Assembly: GCF_910596095.1 (NCBI RefSeq) | Contig: NC_056548.1 | Location: 13,045,151 to 13,109,150, forward strand | Length of the DNA stretch: 64,000 bases | Direction: 5' to 3' | Source: Thunnus maccoyii | Lineage: Eukaryota; Chordata; Actinopteri; Scombriformes; Scombridae | Shown here: positions 50,234 through 61,317 of the stretch, one piece after another | How positions within the stretch are numbered: position 1 is the stretch's first letter | How the letters are laid out: every line of letters begins with the position of its first letter | The notes under the pieces: model-generated | The model's input: the letters and a program-made list of their open reading frames with translations, nothing else | Told to the model about the DNA's origin: nothing | Database searches by the model: none | Position numbers and translations under genes: made by a program

Positions 50234-51480
50234 ATGGGCAGCGGTACGAGCCGAGGAAAGAAAGTTGCACCTGCGTGTGTCAGCGAGGTGAACGTGACTA
50301 AAAAAGCTGCCGGTGTCACTTCACCCAAACAGCACAGCCGTGCATTCAAACCTCTCAAAATTCACACAATTTTGCGCAACGCGCGCAACCGTGCGCAACC
50401 GGGCTGCCACAGCGAGGGCCACGACTCTGAGTTCTCTGGGGAGGACGATGACATTGATGGAGAGCTGCTGGACACAGTTCTGACAGATTATGAGGAGCGA
50501 GAGAGGGCTTCTGTAAAGAAACATCCTTCCAAGAAGACTTTCATCAGATCCAAAACATATGGACTGTGTCATTTCAGCCGGGAGGACGCTGATGAAGACT
50601 TGAGCTCAACTCCTCAACTTAAAGAGACGGGAACAGCCGAAGAGCCACGTGGCTCCCACGGTGGAACAAGAGATGTAAACAAGAGGAGCAATGATGCTTT
50701 CACGCACGTTCAAAAACACACACCTCCGGGTCCCGGTCAGCATGATGTAAGCCTCATTTTATGGACATTACATCTTTTTACAGTGTAACTAAGTTCATTA
50801 TAGATCATTAACATCTGGATTATTTTAGAATAACCTTGAGCATAGATAACTGTTTAATGCTGAAATTAAAACACTTGATATGCTTTCTTTCCTCTCTGGT
50901 TGATGTCAGTCCTCCTCACAGGGCTTTTTGACAAGAGTGGCCTTGTTGGAAGCTGTTCCCACATCAGAAAAAACATCGTAAGTAGACAACTCTGATCAAT
51001 AATTGATTTCCGAGCTCAGTGGAGTAGTAAAAGCCGAGCAGGGCCAGATCAAATTCACCTGAAAGGGATCGAAATACCAAACCATTATTCTCAGAGCAGA
51101 TAACATTAGTCAGACGTCTGCAAGGAGGCCGGGAACAAACAAGTGTCTGTTGTTGCTGTTTTTGTTGAGAGGTGAGTGTGAAAACTGGGCACAATATATT
51201 TCATAGCTCTGACCTTATCACCATCATGGCCCTGCTGTGCGTTATAATAATTGGAAACTCATCAGTTGATTAACAGATGTTGTGGCTTGATTTAATCAAA
51301 AGAATATTGTTAAAATAACACATCAAATTTCACAGTATTATTATCATCTTGCTGAAATGTTTCTCTGCTCTCCTCAGGACTTTGGGCAGCCTCCATGGCT
51401 CCTCTCTCACCATGCCAGTCATCCTGTATAATGGATCAGAAGAGGAGCTGATGGACACTATTGAGAACGAGTTTAGTTGA
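50234..51480 (+). CDS. cys1: Cystin-like protein, 3 coding exons, 227 aa
   Basis: Exons 50,234-50,746, 50,910-50,977 and 51,378-51,480 join with donors GAT|GTAAGC and ATC|GTAAGT and acceptors GTCAG and CTCAG, keeping one frame to TGA. The product starts MGSGTSRGKK, an N-myristoylation signal (Gly2, Ser6-type) very like the MGSGSSR start of cystin-1. It ends Y-N-G-SEEELM-D-TIE-N-EF, close to cystin's C-terminal SEEGLMASIEREY-type motif. Between them are a basic region (residues 35-55) and an acidic stretch (about 61-91, GEDDDIDGELLD) ahead of a Lys-rich part. Cystin is a lipid-anchored ciliary membrane protein carried by UNC119 and lost in the cpk mouse model of polycystic kidney disease. The middle is poorly alignable from memory, I do not see cystin's AxEGG ciliary motif, and mammalian cystin is shorter (about 158 aa). 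It could therefore be a paralogue. It converges on klhdc1. Confidence 0.65.
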
Positions 51481-52460
51481 CCCTCAGTTGCCCCAGAGCT
51501 GCCTTCATGAGATGCAGCAGCTTGCAGATAAAATAATGAAAAAAGAAAGAGGACCAGGGTTTCTTAACAGGGTTACATTCACTGTATTTTTGCAGGGTTT
51601 CTTAGATAGATTTAACATTGTGTTGAGGAGCTGCACTCAAGGCCTTTACCCAAGTTTTATTTAACAACAAAGCAGTGTAATTGCAGAGTTATAACACCAA
51701 CTTGAACAGATGCCAGAGGGTTCTCCTCACACGGACCAGAGCTGTTAACAGACAGAGGCCTCCCTGGTTTGTTATCTGCACGTCCCTGCAGTGATAAGGT
51801 GTCACTGTCACCCCCTCAATCCTGCTGGGCTCCCACAGAGCACACAACTATTTATTTGTAATCTATTACTTACTTTACTTTAACTTGTCTGTTAATGGGA
51901 AACAAGAGAGAACACAAACATTTCTCTGGTAGCTTAAACTCAGCATTTCTGTAAAAAAAAATCTAGCAGCACAGGCACATTCTTGAGGTCTTGTGGTGAC
52001 ACTATATGGAAAAATATCATTTTCCGCCAGCAGTTTTGTGCATGTAATGCAATGTGAAGGGCTATAGTTTTTCCTTTAGTGGCAAACCTGCAAAGGCATG
52101 AGCTTGGATTGTTTATTTAAGGTTTCCTTCCTGACCACAGTTCCTGCACTTCTCCACCCATGAAGAAGGAATGTGTGGCTACAGAGAGACTTTCAATAAG
52201 TCTCAGTTTGACCCAGCTCCTTTTCTGCAGAACACAAGATTCAACCACATTCAAACATAAAGGTGTGCTGCCACTTAGTGGTGGAACACAGTAACTGTGT
52301 GCATGTATATATACTTGAGCATTCACGTTAATACCCATATATGTCAAGAAACTGCAGCTGTCACTGTTTAACGACTGGTGAATTTCAACCAGAAATGTAG
52401 AGTACGAATTTTGTAATTTTGTTTTATCTTGCAAATAAAAATGGACTATTCCTGTTTGTG
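51481..52460 (+). other. 3' UTR of the cystin-like gene
   Basis: This runs from the stop codon to the AATAAA at 52,434-52,439, which is followed by a GT-rich downstream element (GTGTGTGTCTGTGTGTGTG). Most of it is part of the duplicated segment described separately. The unspliced last exon and nearby poly(A) signal fit a UTR of almost 1 kb. Confidence 0.5.
52434..52439 (+). terminator. Poly(A) signal of the cystin-like gene
   Basis: A canonical AATAAA with a downstream GT-rich tract, about 955 bases after the stop codon. Confidence 0.5.
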
Positions 52461-52597
52461 ATCATGTGAATTGTCTGTGCTTCTGTGTGTGTCTGTGTGT
52501 GTGTTAAATTTGCTATTACAGCATTGCTTAGGTGACATACTTAAAATACCTTTGTAATCTAATAATCCACATCAGAGAAAAACTTTTTGATGTGCCA

Positions 52598-52603
52598 TTT
52601 AAT
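52598..52603 (-). terminator. Poly(A) signal of klhdc1 (ATTAAA)
   Basis: The minus strand reads ATTAAA here, about 230 bases after the stop codon. At the equivalent place in the duplicated copy (62,335-62,340) the sequence is the canonical AATAAA, which supports this as the real signal. It puts the klhdc1 and cystin-like 3' ends roughly 100-150 bases apart. Confidence 0.5.
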
Positions 52604-52832
52604 CATCACAGTCAACACAGGAACAGTTTCAGCAGGCAGACATTACAAAATAAAATTTGCATTTGTAAAACAATAAAATATAACACCATAAAATATTTTG
52701 CACATTATATTTTATAAAATAAAAATGCTACCCCACACTTTGACTGAGCTGTTCAAAAATGAAAGGAGTACAGTACTTAAATAACAATTTGTATCATAAT
52801 GCATTTTTCTTGGCATTGAAGAAGTTATTTAA

Positions 52833-55800
52833 CTAATGCTGTTGTTTCTTTGAAGGCCTGTAGAAAGACATTCTCTTCTGTACTGCTGTCAGCAGTTTGG
52901 GAGGAAGGAGAGGGAGCTGACTTCTGAGTGTCTCATAGTTCCTCACATTCTTGGCAATGTAATCCTCACAAATCCTAACGGAAGAAGACAATATAAAGTA
53001 TAAGTATATAGACCTACAGGGCAGTAAACCTTTTTCACAGCAGTTATTCTGACTGTACAGGTTAAACTAATTTCATTAACAAGCACATTACCAAGACCTT
53101 AGAACTGACACCTAAATGTGAGCAATTAATCATTAATTTCACCTGTGTTCGGCAAGTCAAAATGTCTGTTGTGCAAATCACTTCTGCTGCCATAAAATTA
53201 TTCATATTTTCTTTCTGTGGCTTTTTTATAAATGTCTCTCTTGGAGACTGATAAAATATAGAAAGCTTTTACCTGAATAGAGGGTATGGCTGCATCTGGA
53301 AAACGAGTGCATCATTGCAGTGACCCTAGAGTGAAACATGTAAGGGTTATTTTGTGTTCTGTCATTATTTGCAAGGCTATATTTCAGCACAAAGTAGTTT
53401 CTTTCAAAGACTTGCATTCCACGTCCCTTTTTGCTTAATGCTTTGCTGAAAGTATTAACTGTGGTACACATGAACATACCCTGTGTTGTGTAGCTTTTTA
53501 AACACAATATACTTTTCTTGACACCGGCCATTATGTATATACAACTGTTAAGAGCAGAATTCTTCTTATCAGAGTACGCTTTGCTTGAATGTTGAATGCC
53601 AAATATTTTTTATCAGTTTCTCCGCATAGTTTTAAAGTTGTGCGTGAATTAAAGGAACAGTGTGTAGAATTCAGTGGCATCTAGCATTGAGGGTGCAGAT
53701 TGCAAACAGACTGCAACCCCTTTCCAAGCATGTAGGAGAACCTACGGTGGCCACTAAACTCACAAAAAACGCAAAAGGCCCTCTCTAGAGCCAGTGTTTG
53801 GTTTGTCCATTCTGGGCTACTGTAGAAACATGGCAGTGCAACATCCGTGGAAGAGGACCCACTCCCTATGTAGATATAAAGGGCTCATTCTAAGGTACCG
53901 AAAACACAACAATTCTTTGTTTCAGGTGATTATCACTAATTAAAACATACTTATGAATATTTCTGCCAATAGAACCCCCTAAATCTTACACACTGGTCCT
54001 TTAATGTAATTTCAGGAGGCGTTTAGTTGTTTTTTCTTGTTTGTTTGTTTTTTCAAAGGGATTTAGCTTGCCATGCGATGATTTCCAAATGTATGTGAAA
54101 TTAGAATAATTTAAATGAAATTAAAATAATTTCACCTCTCTCTCTATGATACTCACTGTGTCAACAAGGAGGATGTAGTCACAACTTCCACCAAACACAA
54201 TGACATCAGAGTCTTTACCTGGACATGCTGTGTGCCACAACCTTGAGCAAGGGGGAAAAAAAGATGCAAGTTTTACTGAAAAGACATATAATTCTCACAA
54301 AAGACCCTCCCATCATTTTGTCATGATCATATCTGAATGTTCAAGCTCTATAGTAAGTGTACAACCTGAAACTTTTGGTTAGGGTCAGGGTAGAAATCTG
54401 TAAATATGTATAAGTTGCTACCTTGGCTTATTTTTATAGGGATGCTCGATTTCTCTCCATTTCTTTGTTTCAACATCAAGCAACCACCCATCACCTGATG
54501 GAGGAAGACAATACTTTATTAAAAAGAGAACAATTATATCAGAACTGCAACGACATTTTAACAAGGGAAATAAAAGTGGGTACATTTCCTTACTCATTGG
54601 TATGCAGTCTACACTGAGACCTCCAAACAGAAACAAAGTGTTATCCGTCACTGTGGTGAGTGTATGCCATGATCTGCCCACTGGAGTGGTGGACACTGGG
54701 GTTCTGGAAAACATATTTTACACAATATTATCAAAGAGAAACCTGGGAAGAGATTACACCTTTGAATATTAATGATCATGTTGAGAGAGTGTAATCTGAG
54801 CATACTTGTAGTTTAGTCTTACAAGATGGGTACAATGCACTTTTCTTTGAATGCTGGCCCAGCTTTAGTCTCTGGAATGATTATGTGTATGCTTTTCTGT
54901 CTCTAATAAAATACTTGACCTGGATGGAAGCACAACAGAGTGTAATTATTTATCACAATCACATACATTTCTGACCACGTCCATGATTCAAGGTCTAAGC
55001 AGTGAATGTCACTCGTCCTGGTTTCCTGTATTTAAAGACGAGAGAGAGAGAAATCACCAGTCACCAATGCTACTAATGAATGCTGATATATGAGGAAAAC
55101 CTGAAAACCACGTAGAGCTCTCACCATGACTCTGCCTCCACAAATGTATCCTCTACAACCGAGTGTAGCGCTGGCGTGGGCTGCCCTGGGGGCTGGAGCG
55201 CGGCCCTGCACATGAAAACGATCAATGGAAAATCATCAGAAAATCTTGAAATTTTCTTAACAGATTTCCAATACTGCTAAACCCCCCCGAGGCATGATTA
55301 ACACTCTGACTTACATGGGTTTGTGGTTCATCCCAACTGGCTTGCATGGGGTCAAATACATGAACCTCGTTGTTCCATCCCCAGAAGACATCCTCTACCT
55401 GAAAACACCAAGATAGCTTAACAGGAGCCAAGAAATGATTATCTACTGCTCTTAACACAAAATGACTCTCATACATCTGGAGGCATGTAAAAGGATTCTT
55501 CATCTGTACCAATGATTTAACATTTGTGTCACCAGATGCTGAAATTTCTCACCAATTTTGGAACAAAATCTCATATAAAATGATACTTGTACCACATTCT
55601 AAAGAAGAAACAAAAATACAGAATACCCTGCACTCCAAACTATCAAACATGTCCCTGATGTTTTATTTTAAATATATTTGATGCCTTAATTGATTAATCC
55701 ACTACTGGATTAGCTAAAGTGTACAAAGACTTGTAACATATTTATAGTTCATTAAAAAAATTAAATTACCCATGATGCTTCATCTACAATGAAGCTTCTG

Positions 55801-58800
55801 TTTCTGCTGTCGACATCAGTCAGAAGTTTGTGACCATATCCGCCAAAATAGATTAGCCTGGAGAATATTAAGGAAAGATTATGATGGTTACTATCATGCT
55901 ACTTGATAAAATGAAAGAAATTACCTCCATTTAGATGTTGCAAATTTAAATAGTGATAGAATAAAGCAAAAAATGCCTACAAGGATATGTGATATTGAAG
56001 AATATGTTGTATAATTTACTAAAACAAAGAGAGAATGAAGACTTTATGATAAGAAAATAAACCAACAAATAAAAACATGTGTTAAATTTAATAAATCAGT
56101 TAGACATCCTCATAGTGCTTACCTCCCATTATAAACCCAGCAGGACAATTTGTCTCGAGGTGAGGGAGCAGAACCCATCTCATGTATGATTTTCCTCCAT
56201 GTATATTTTCCGTCTGTCAGGTTGACACAATAGATCTGTTTGAAGTCAAACAATGACCTTTAGGCATGTCAATCCTAATCCACTGTGTCTAATTCATCCA
56301 TAGTTCTTCACAGTTTTTCACTGAGGAATGTGCATCTTTTGTAAGGGGCTGACAATGCGTCTATCTGTTTAACTGGTAGAATGTAGTAGGTCATTTTCTC
56401 CATTCAATTCACATCCATTAAGGGATAGATATGTATATCATAAGAGCTCACACCCTTAAAGGGGATTTTATTCAGGTGTTAAAACTGAAATTCACTGTTT
56501 CTGATTATGAAATCACACAAAAATAAATCTGTCACATCTACCAAAACTTTATGTGGAGCGTCATGCACTGTGTGGAGCATCGGTTTGCTCACATATCAAC
56601 CTCACCTGATTGGTCTGTCCGTTGTCATCACAACCTCCAAATATGTACATATGTCCATTCAGAGAGCAGCCACAGGTCCCAGACATGGAGGGCGGGACTT
56701 CCCCTGTCATGTGGAACACTTGCCTTCAGAAAAAGAAAAAATGTGGATAGGCTGCTCACATTCACTCATGTCAAGAGACATGAGTAAATCACTAGAAACA
56801 AAGAGAGATGACAGTCCAGAATGTGTGAATGTTACTGCATTACTACACAAACAGACATATTTGGAATTTATTCAATATCCTTACCATATGCCTTGTTCTA
56901 AGTCATATACCCAGATTTCATCATTGGGTAGGAAAATTTCGTCATCAGCAACTGACTGTAGAGAATACAACATTACAGTTACATCAATATCTGCAGTAAC
57001 AATACATGTTGAGTCTGTCGTTCTGAATGAATTATATCATTAAAAGGAAATAAAACAATTATGTTGAATGTAAAACCCAAGCGAATAAAATTCTGAAAAT
57101 GTGTTCATTCTGCCAGGTTTCAGAAGGCCTACAGTACATTGAAATATATAACATAACAGCATGCTAACTGATGGTATCCCCTGTTCCATTTATTTATGTA
57201 TTTGTATGTATTGTATGTATGTATGAATTTGTTATTATTTTTTTCATAATTGGGCACATATGGGTATGTACTGTATGACCAGCGGTAGAAGAAGTATTCA
57301 GATCCTTAAAGCGTAACTGCACCCTGAAGTCTGTCCAGTCTGAGCCTGTCTGCTGAACCTGTTTGCTGTGGAGCAGCTCCGCAAAAATTGAACCTTCAGT
57401 TTCAGTTTCAGCAGAGCTGCTCCACAGCTGACAGGTTCAGCTGACAGATTCAGCTGGCTGACAGGACAGACAGTTTCAGCAGAGCTCTGGTTACACCCTG
57501 ATTTCACATTTTTAAAACAAGATTTTACCAGCTGTTAACTGCAGGAAAGGACAGTCGCAGAGTTAAAAAGCTGCAGGGTGAGATGCGAGAAGGATTACTG
57601 TTGTTTTTGTGGCTGCCAGCAGCTCTTCCTCCCGTGGACAGTCACAGACGGAGAGATTTCCTCCAGCAGGCCAGCAATGCTGTTAACTGCTGAAGCTAAA
57701 ACTGTCTTGATCAGCATATATTTCAAAATGAGCGCAGGGCTGGGGGAGGTGGGCGTGGACATTCTACCATTTATATAAATTGCTTGACATAGAGACCTCC
57801 CAAACTGTCAGCTCTACGTCAGCATTGGCCACGCCTTTTCAGGGCTGATTTAAACAGGTTGAGCCATTTTCAACACATGAAATGACAGTTTTTATAAATA
57901 TGGTTTCAATGCCAGTATTAACACCAGCATTGATGTGTTTCATCCAAATAGTCATATAATTTAGTTTACAGCTCAAATAACACATTTCAGTGTGCAGTTC
58001 CTCTTTAAAGGATGAGTTCACAGTTTTTCAAGTCTGTCTTAAAAAAAAGTCAGAAGCCCACGTAAACATTGAAACAGGTTTTGCTCACTGTTTTTATTCC
58101 TCCTGTTCATTAGAGGATCCTCCCAAAATATGCTTACAATGTGAAAGATTGGGGACAAAATCCTCAGTCCTTGTTTCGAGAAAAAATCTATTTAAAAGTT
58201 TATCTGAAGATAATATGAGGTAAAATAAAGTGGATATCTTCCATAGTTACAGTCTTTTTAGTAAAAAAAAAGTCCTTCTTTGTGTCTTGATGGACAGTGT
58301 TTTCCTGTTCAGCTGCAGTGGAAGGCTTGTAAGAAAAATCAGGAATTTTGCACTAAAAACACAGTAACTAAGACATTGACTTGATTTGACTGATGTATTA
58401 TATATATATTAGCTTCAAATAAACTTTTAAATACATTTTTGCACAGAAGGACGGTTGTAGATTTTATCCCCGTCACTTACATTGTAAGTGCATTATGAAA
58501 GGATCTTAAAATGGTCAATGTGAACAAGAGGAATGATTACAGCAGCAAAAACATGTCAATACAGGCACCTGACTTTTGTTTTAGGACAGACTTGAAAAAT
58601 TGTAAACCTATAAAAATAGAATATAAAATAGAAATACCGCACTGCAAAAGTTCTGCATTCAACATTTTATTGAAGAAAAATTAAGTATTATGTGCATAAC
58701 GTAAGTATCTGTTATGCAGAAGGGCTCCTTTCAGACTGTTATATATATATTTTATTGAGTTATTGTTGATGTATTACTACTGATGCACTAAGCATCATTT

Positions 58801-59198
58801 TAATGTTCTAACTGAACCAGTTATAGTTAATTGTATCTACTTTATACAGGCTACTGTTAGGGAGCTTCTGTGACAATGGATTATATATCTAAAAATCTCT
58901 AAAAAAAAAAAAAAAAAAAAAGCAATATTAACCCCTGAAGTATACTCAAGTATTGTGAATAAAAATATAAATTAAGTGCCTCAGTAAATGTACTTCTTTA
59001 ATTCACTGTGTATAACGCATAAACTGGCCCTAAGCAAACTGTAAAACATGTAAAACAGGCTGTTTAGTCATATTTGTTTGTTTTTCTCACCATGTATCCA
59101 CCCCACACATATAGCAGGGTGTCCTCCACCACGGCGGTGTGTCCGCTCCTTTCACGGGCCACCAGCTCCGAGCAGTGCCTCTCAAAAGCGGAATCCAT
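52833..59198 (-). CDS. klhdc1: Kelch domain-containing protein 1, 13 coding exons, 394 aa
   Basis: Minus-strand exons in transcript order are 59,198-59,091, 56,955-56,885, 56,723-56,606, 56,235-56,123, 55,857-55,770, 55,398-55,315, 55,205-55,125, 55,025-54,967, 54,703-54,594, 54,494-54,422, 54,241-54,157, 53,325-53,273 and 52,974-52,833. All joints keep phase and use GT-AG, giving 394 residues against about 406 in mammals. Kelch blades are visible as RSGH...YVWGG (17-34), PPSMSG...MYIFGG, RDKLSCWVY...LIYFGG, PRAAHA...YICGG, GRSWHT...FLFGG and LWHTAC...VIVFGG. Features such as FLPNDEIW and FWGWNNEVHVFD favour KLHDC1 over KLHDC2. The C-terminus holds LPLLPPKLL, where KLHDC proteins bind elongin/cullin. 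From family knowledge, it is the substrate receptor of a CUL5-type ubiquitin ligase that recognises C-terminal glycine degrons. Introns 1 and 12-to-11 hold MITEs. It is divergent from pole2. Confidence 0.93.
53649..54004. mobile_element. MITE with TTAAAGGAACAGTGTGTA termini in klhdc1 intron
   Basis: The left terminus TTAAAGGAACAGTGTGTAGA and the right terminus (TTAAAGGACCAGTGTGTAAG on the minus strand) are inverted repeats bounded by TTAA, as made by piggyBac-like elements. The interior 'ttcagtggcatctagcattgagggtgcagattgcaa' is familiar from many fish genomes. It has no coding capacity and lies between coding exons 11 and 12 of klhdc1. Confidence 0.8.
57306..58008. mobile_element. TTAA-bounded MITE in klhdc1 intron 1
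   Basis: The left terminus TTAAAGCGTAACTGCACCCT and the right terminus (TTAAAGAGGAACTGCACACT on the minus strand) are matching inverted repeats that begin with TTAA. The interior contains a self-complementary tract around 57,365-57,430 (GGAGCAGCTCCGC ... GCAGAGCTGCTCC). It has no transposase. It abuts the next element at a shared TTAA. Confidence 0.75.
58005..58613. mobile_element. TTAA-bounded MITE with 'GGATGAGTTCACAGTTTTTCAAGTCTGTC' ends
   Basis: The left end 'ttaaaggatgagttcacagtttttcaagtctgtcttaaaa' mirrors the right end 'ttttaggacagacttgaaaaattgtaaaccta'. An inner pair ('tatttaaaagtttatctgaagataatat' and its inverted partner near 58,405-58,440) extends the symmetry. I know this as a common fish MITE. 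It is non-coding. Confidence 0.75.
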
Positions 59199-59609
59199 GA
59201 CTGGCTGCTATAAATAGACAGAGAAGACGTGCCTTTGAACCTAAAATTATATAAAAAAATGTGTCTAAAAATGTCTCGTAGACTCTCAGCTGCAGTAAAG
59301 ACTATTTTAGCAAGGAAAGCAACACATGACTTTGAGCAGAGCCTTCACACAAACCAGGCTTTCTTTGCACTACAAGGTGTTGTCATTTCTGTTCAGAATA
59401 AAGGTTAAAAGATATTATTACTGTAGAACTTATATTAGATATTGTAAGTTATGCAGGATTTGTACAAAACTGTCAGCATGTGTAACGTTAAGTTACAGTT
59501 TATCCGGAGGCTAACGTTGCTGTAGTGGCAGGTAAACTGTGTCCACAATACAGAGGCGATTTAAACAAAGATTTAAAATTTTAAAAAAGGTATATTTAAA
59601 CATACTCAC

Positions 59610-59720
59610 GGGCGACTGAACACTTTCTGTCGCTCTTACAGTTTTTTCTTATGTTGACAAAACCAAAACATCTTGCACACGTAACGTAAAATCGGGCAGA
59701 AAGCCTCGTTCTTGCCCCAT
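59610..59720 (-). other. Probable non-coding first exon (5' UTR) of klhdc1
   Basis: The minus-strand donor CGCCC|GTGAGT ends an exon at 59,610. The acceptor TTATAG at 59,208-59,213 (or TTATAGCAG, three bases on) would join it to the coding exon nine bases before the ATG. The outer limit is a guess, because the transcription start is not visible. Confidence 0.5.
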
Positions 59721-59830
59721 CAGCTGCGTCAACAGCGTTATTTCTTTCCCCACCCGCATTCCGCGAAGACCCGCCCTCCTCTCTCTCTGATTGGCTAGTG
59801 CTCGTTTCCTTCGATGATTGGATTGGTTAG
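59721..59830 (-). promoter_or_regulatory. klhdc1 proximal promoter
   Basis: This is a TATA-less, CpG-containing block. In the klhdc1 direction it holds a GC box (GGGCGGG, 59,770-59,776) and three CCAAT boxes (on + as ATTGG at 59,790-59,794, 59,817-59,821 and 59,822-59,826). The position just upstream of the proposed 5' UTR exon fits a broad housekeeping-type promoter. Part of it (59,749-59,776) recurs inverted at 60,608-60,635. Confidence 0.6.
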
Positions 59831-60607
59831 ATTTAAACATGACGAAATGCTGCATTCACATGCACCTCGGATGGGGCCCTTTCCCGAATTGGGAAGACGT
59901 TCCTCTTACTTTGGTGTGTTCGTGGGATTGTGGAAACAACATGGACGCTACAAAGAGGATGGGTTGTATTTTGTCCCATACTTGCTGCATCAGTACATTC
60001 CCTGAAACCACTAAATTATTGCTTGACCTGACTTGTTATCAGGGTTCATGCTAATAAATAACTTTTCAAACTAATCTAGGTCACTCTACGTGGACAGTAA
60101 CTAATGGTTTCAACCTAATACCAAGTTACAAATTACATTTGAGCAAAAAAATTATATGCAATACATTAATTGGTAAAACATTTCTTCTCTCTACCAAACA
60201 TTTATTTCATCATTTACACCATGTTTCTGCGTATATGACTTCAACTTTGGGCAAGTCGTGTACCAAAATATTCACCAACTTCCACATTCACAAGAAGAGA
60301 TGGACAGACATTTTTTTTTATCAAGAACTACATCAATATGGCACTACAATAAGAGTACCTAAGATCGATAAATTTCATATGGACTGATGATACATTATTA
60401 TGAATATGTATAATTATTTTTTAAATATTTTATTTTTCTCTTTTTTTTTTTGTATTTTTTTTATAATGTTGTATATGTACCCCTGGTATAAACAGTTTTG
60501 TTTATACAAACTGTTTATGTTCACGTGGCATTCGTGTGAATTTTCCCAGTCGGAAAGTCATTTTTCTGATTATTCCGACACTACATAAATACCACAAGAA
60601 GGGGTAG
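59831..60607. other. Non-coding spacer, possible worn repeat
   Basis: AT-rich, with no supportable exon. The two ends share loose direct similarity ('ttcacatgcacctcgg...tttcccgaattgggaaga' near 59,852 and 'ttcacgtggcattcg...ttttcccagtcggaaag' near 60,519), which might be remnants of one repeat family. A near-palindrome lies at about 60,489-60,519 (AAACAGTTTTG...CAAACTGTTT). Confidence 0.35.
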
Positions 60608-60649
60608 GGGCGGGTCTTCGCAGAATGCGGGTGGGAAAACATAACGTTA
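60608..60649 (+). repeat. Inverted copy of the klhdc1 promoter GC-box segment
   Basis: GGGCGGGTCTTCGCAGAATGCGGGTGGG matches the reverse complement of 59,749-59,776 at 27 of 28 positions. Looser similarity continues outward (ATAACGTTA against ATAACGCTG). The two copies lie about 830 bases apart in opposite orientation. Confidence 0.85.
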
Positions 60650-61317
60650 CAAAATAAAATTAAATATCCGGTGTTCTTTTCTTTTAAAAAATAAAATCCC
60701 CCCGGACCACTCGATGGAGATCAAAGTGTTAAATATTAAATCAATAAAAGACATTATAAATAAAAAATCATATGAATAAAGACAATCAAAATGTGTAATA
60801 TAACCACTGAACTGTGAAATAATCCAATTTTTTTTCAAGTCAGCTCTTTATTTTGAAATGTCATTTCATCCATCCTGCATATTTTCACAATATCATAGTT
60901 TTTTTGTGCTCATTTTTAATTCATTCCAGCAGCTTTTATTCCAAAATGTCGTTTTTCCTAAATATATTTTTGCATACTTTTATGCTATTTTTATAGAGGA
61001 TGTTACACCGAATCAAATAACTGGGTGTGGTGTGTTTGTCATGATTGCAGATAAGGATCTGTGAAACTGGTATTATGAAATAAAACGGACATTGAGAAAA
61101 TGGCATTTTGAAATAAAAATACAATTTGTAAAAAAGGACAACTGGGATTAAATGAAAAATAACCTGCAATAAACTCTGTTACTTCCCACCTTTGCTGGAA
61201 ATCATTCATTACTTTGAAACAGTGGTCGTCCCGTGGAGGCCCAAAATGTATTGGATTATTTCACAATTCAATTCATGCCATTCATGCCACTCACAGCACT
61301 GTCCAGCGGAAACATTA
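60650..61317. other. Non-coding spacer
   Basis: AT-rich, with no supportable gene. The duplicated segment starts just after this. Confidence 0.4.

Larger units (their letters stand above)
51530..53245. repeat. Segmental duplication, copy A (intact side)
   Basis: This is the partner of 61,318-62,815, in the same orientation. It covers the cystin-like 3' UTR, the tail-to-tail spacer, the klhdc1 3' UTR, the last klhdc1 exon and part of the preceding intron. Matching landmarks in order include 'tcactgtattt', 'aggcctttNc', 'ataaca(c/t)caacttga(a/g)cag', 'gtgtcactgtcat/c', 'tcctgctgggctcc', 'gggctatagttt', 'ggaacaca' and the exon itself. Similarity is patchy, as expected for an old duplication. 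Confidence 0.85.
57280..59004. mobile_element. hAT-type MITE in klhdc1 intron 1, split by two later insertions
   Basis: 'agcggtagaagaagtattcagatcctta' at 57,281-57,308 is the classic end of the fish family also seen at 40.8 kb and 48.6 kb. Its continuation resumes only at about 58,614 ('gcaaaagttctgcattcaacattttattgaag ... agtatc') and ends near 59,000 with 'cctcagtaaatgtacttc'. The two parts are separated by the elements at 57,306-58,008 and 58,005-58,613. A poly-A run lies at about 58,902-58,921. Confidence 0.55.

Noticed and set aside
50321-50572. 83-codon frame antisense to the cystin-like exon 1
   Set aside because: It is a shadow of the real exon on the other strand.
56507-57043. 178-codon + strand frame
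   Set aside because: It is antisense to klhdc1 exons 2 and 3 and the intron between them.
60139-60387. 82-codon + strand frame between klhdc1 and pole2
   Set aside because: AT-rich, with no splice or promoter context and no family features.
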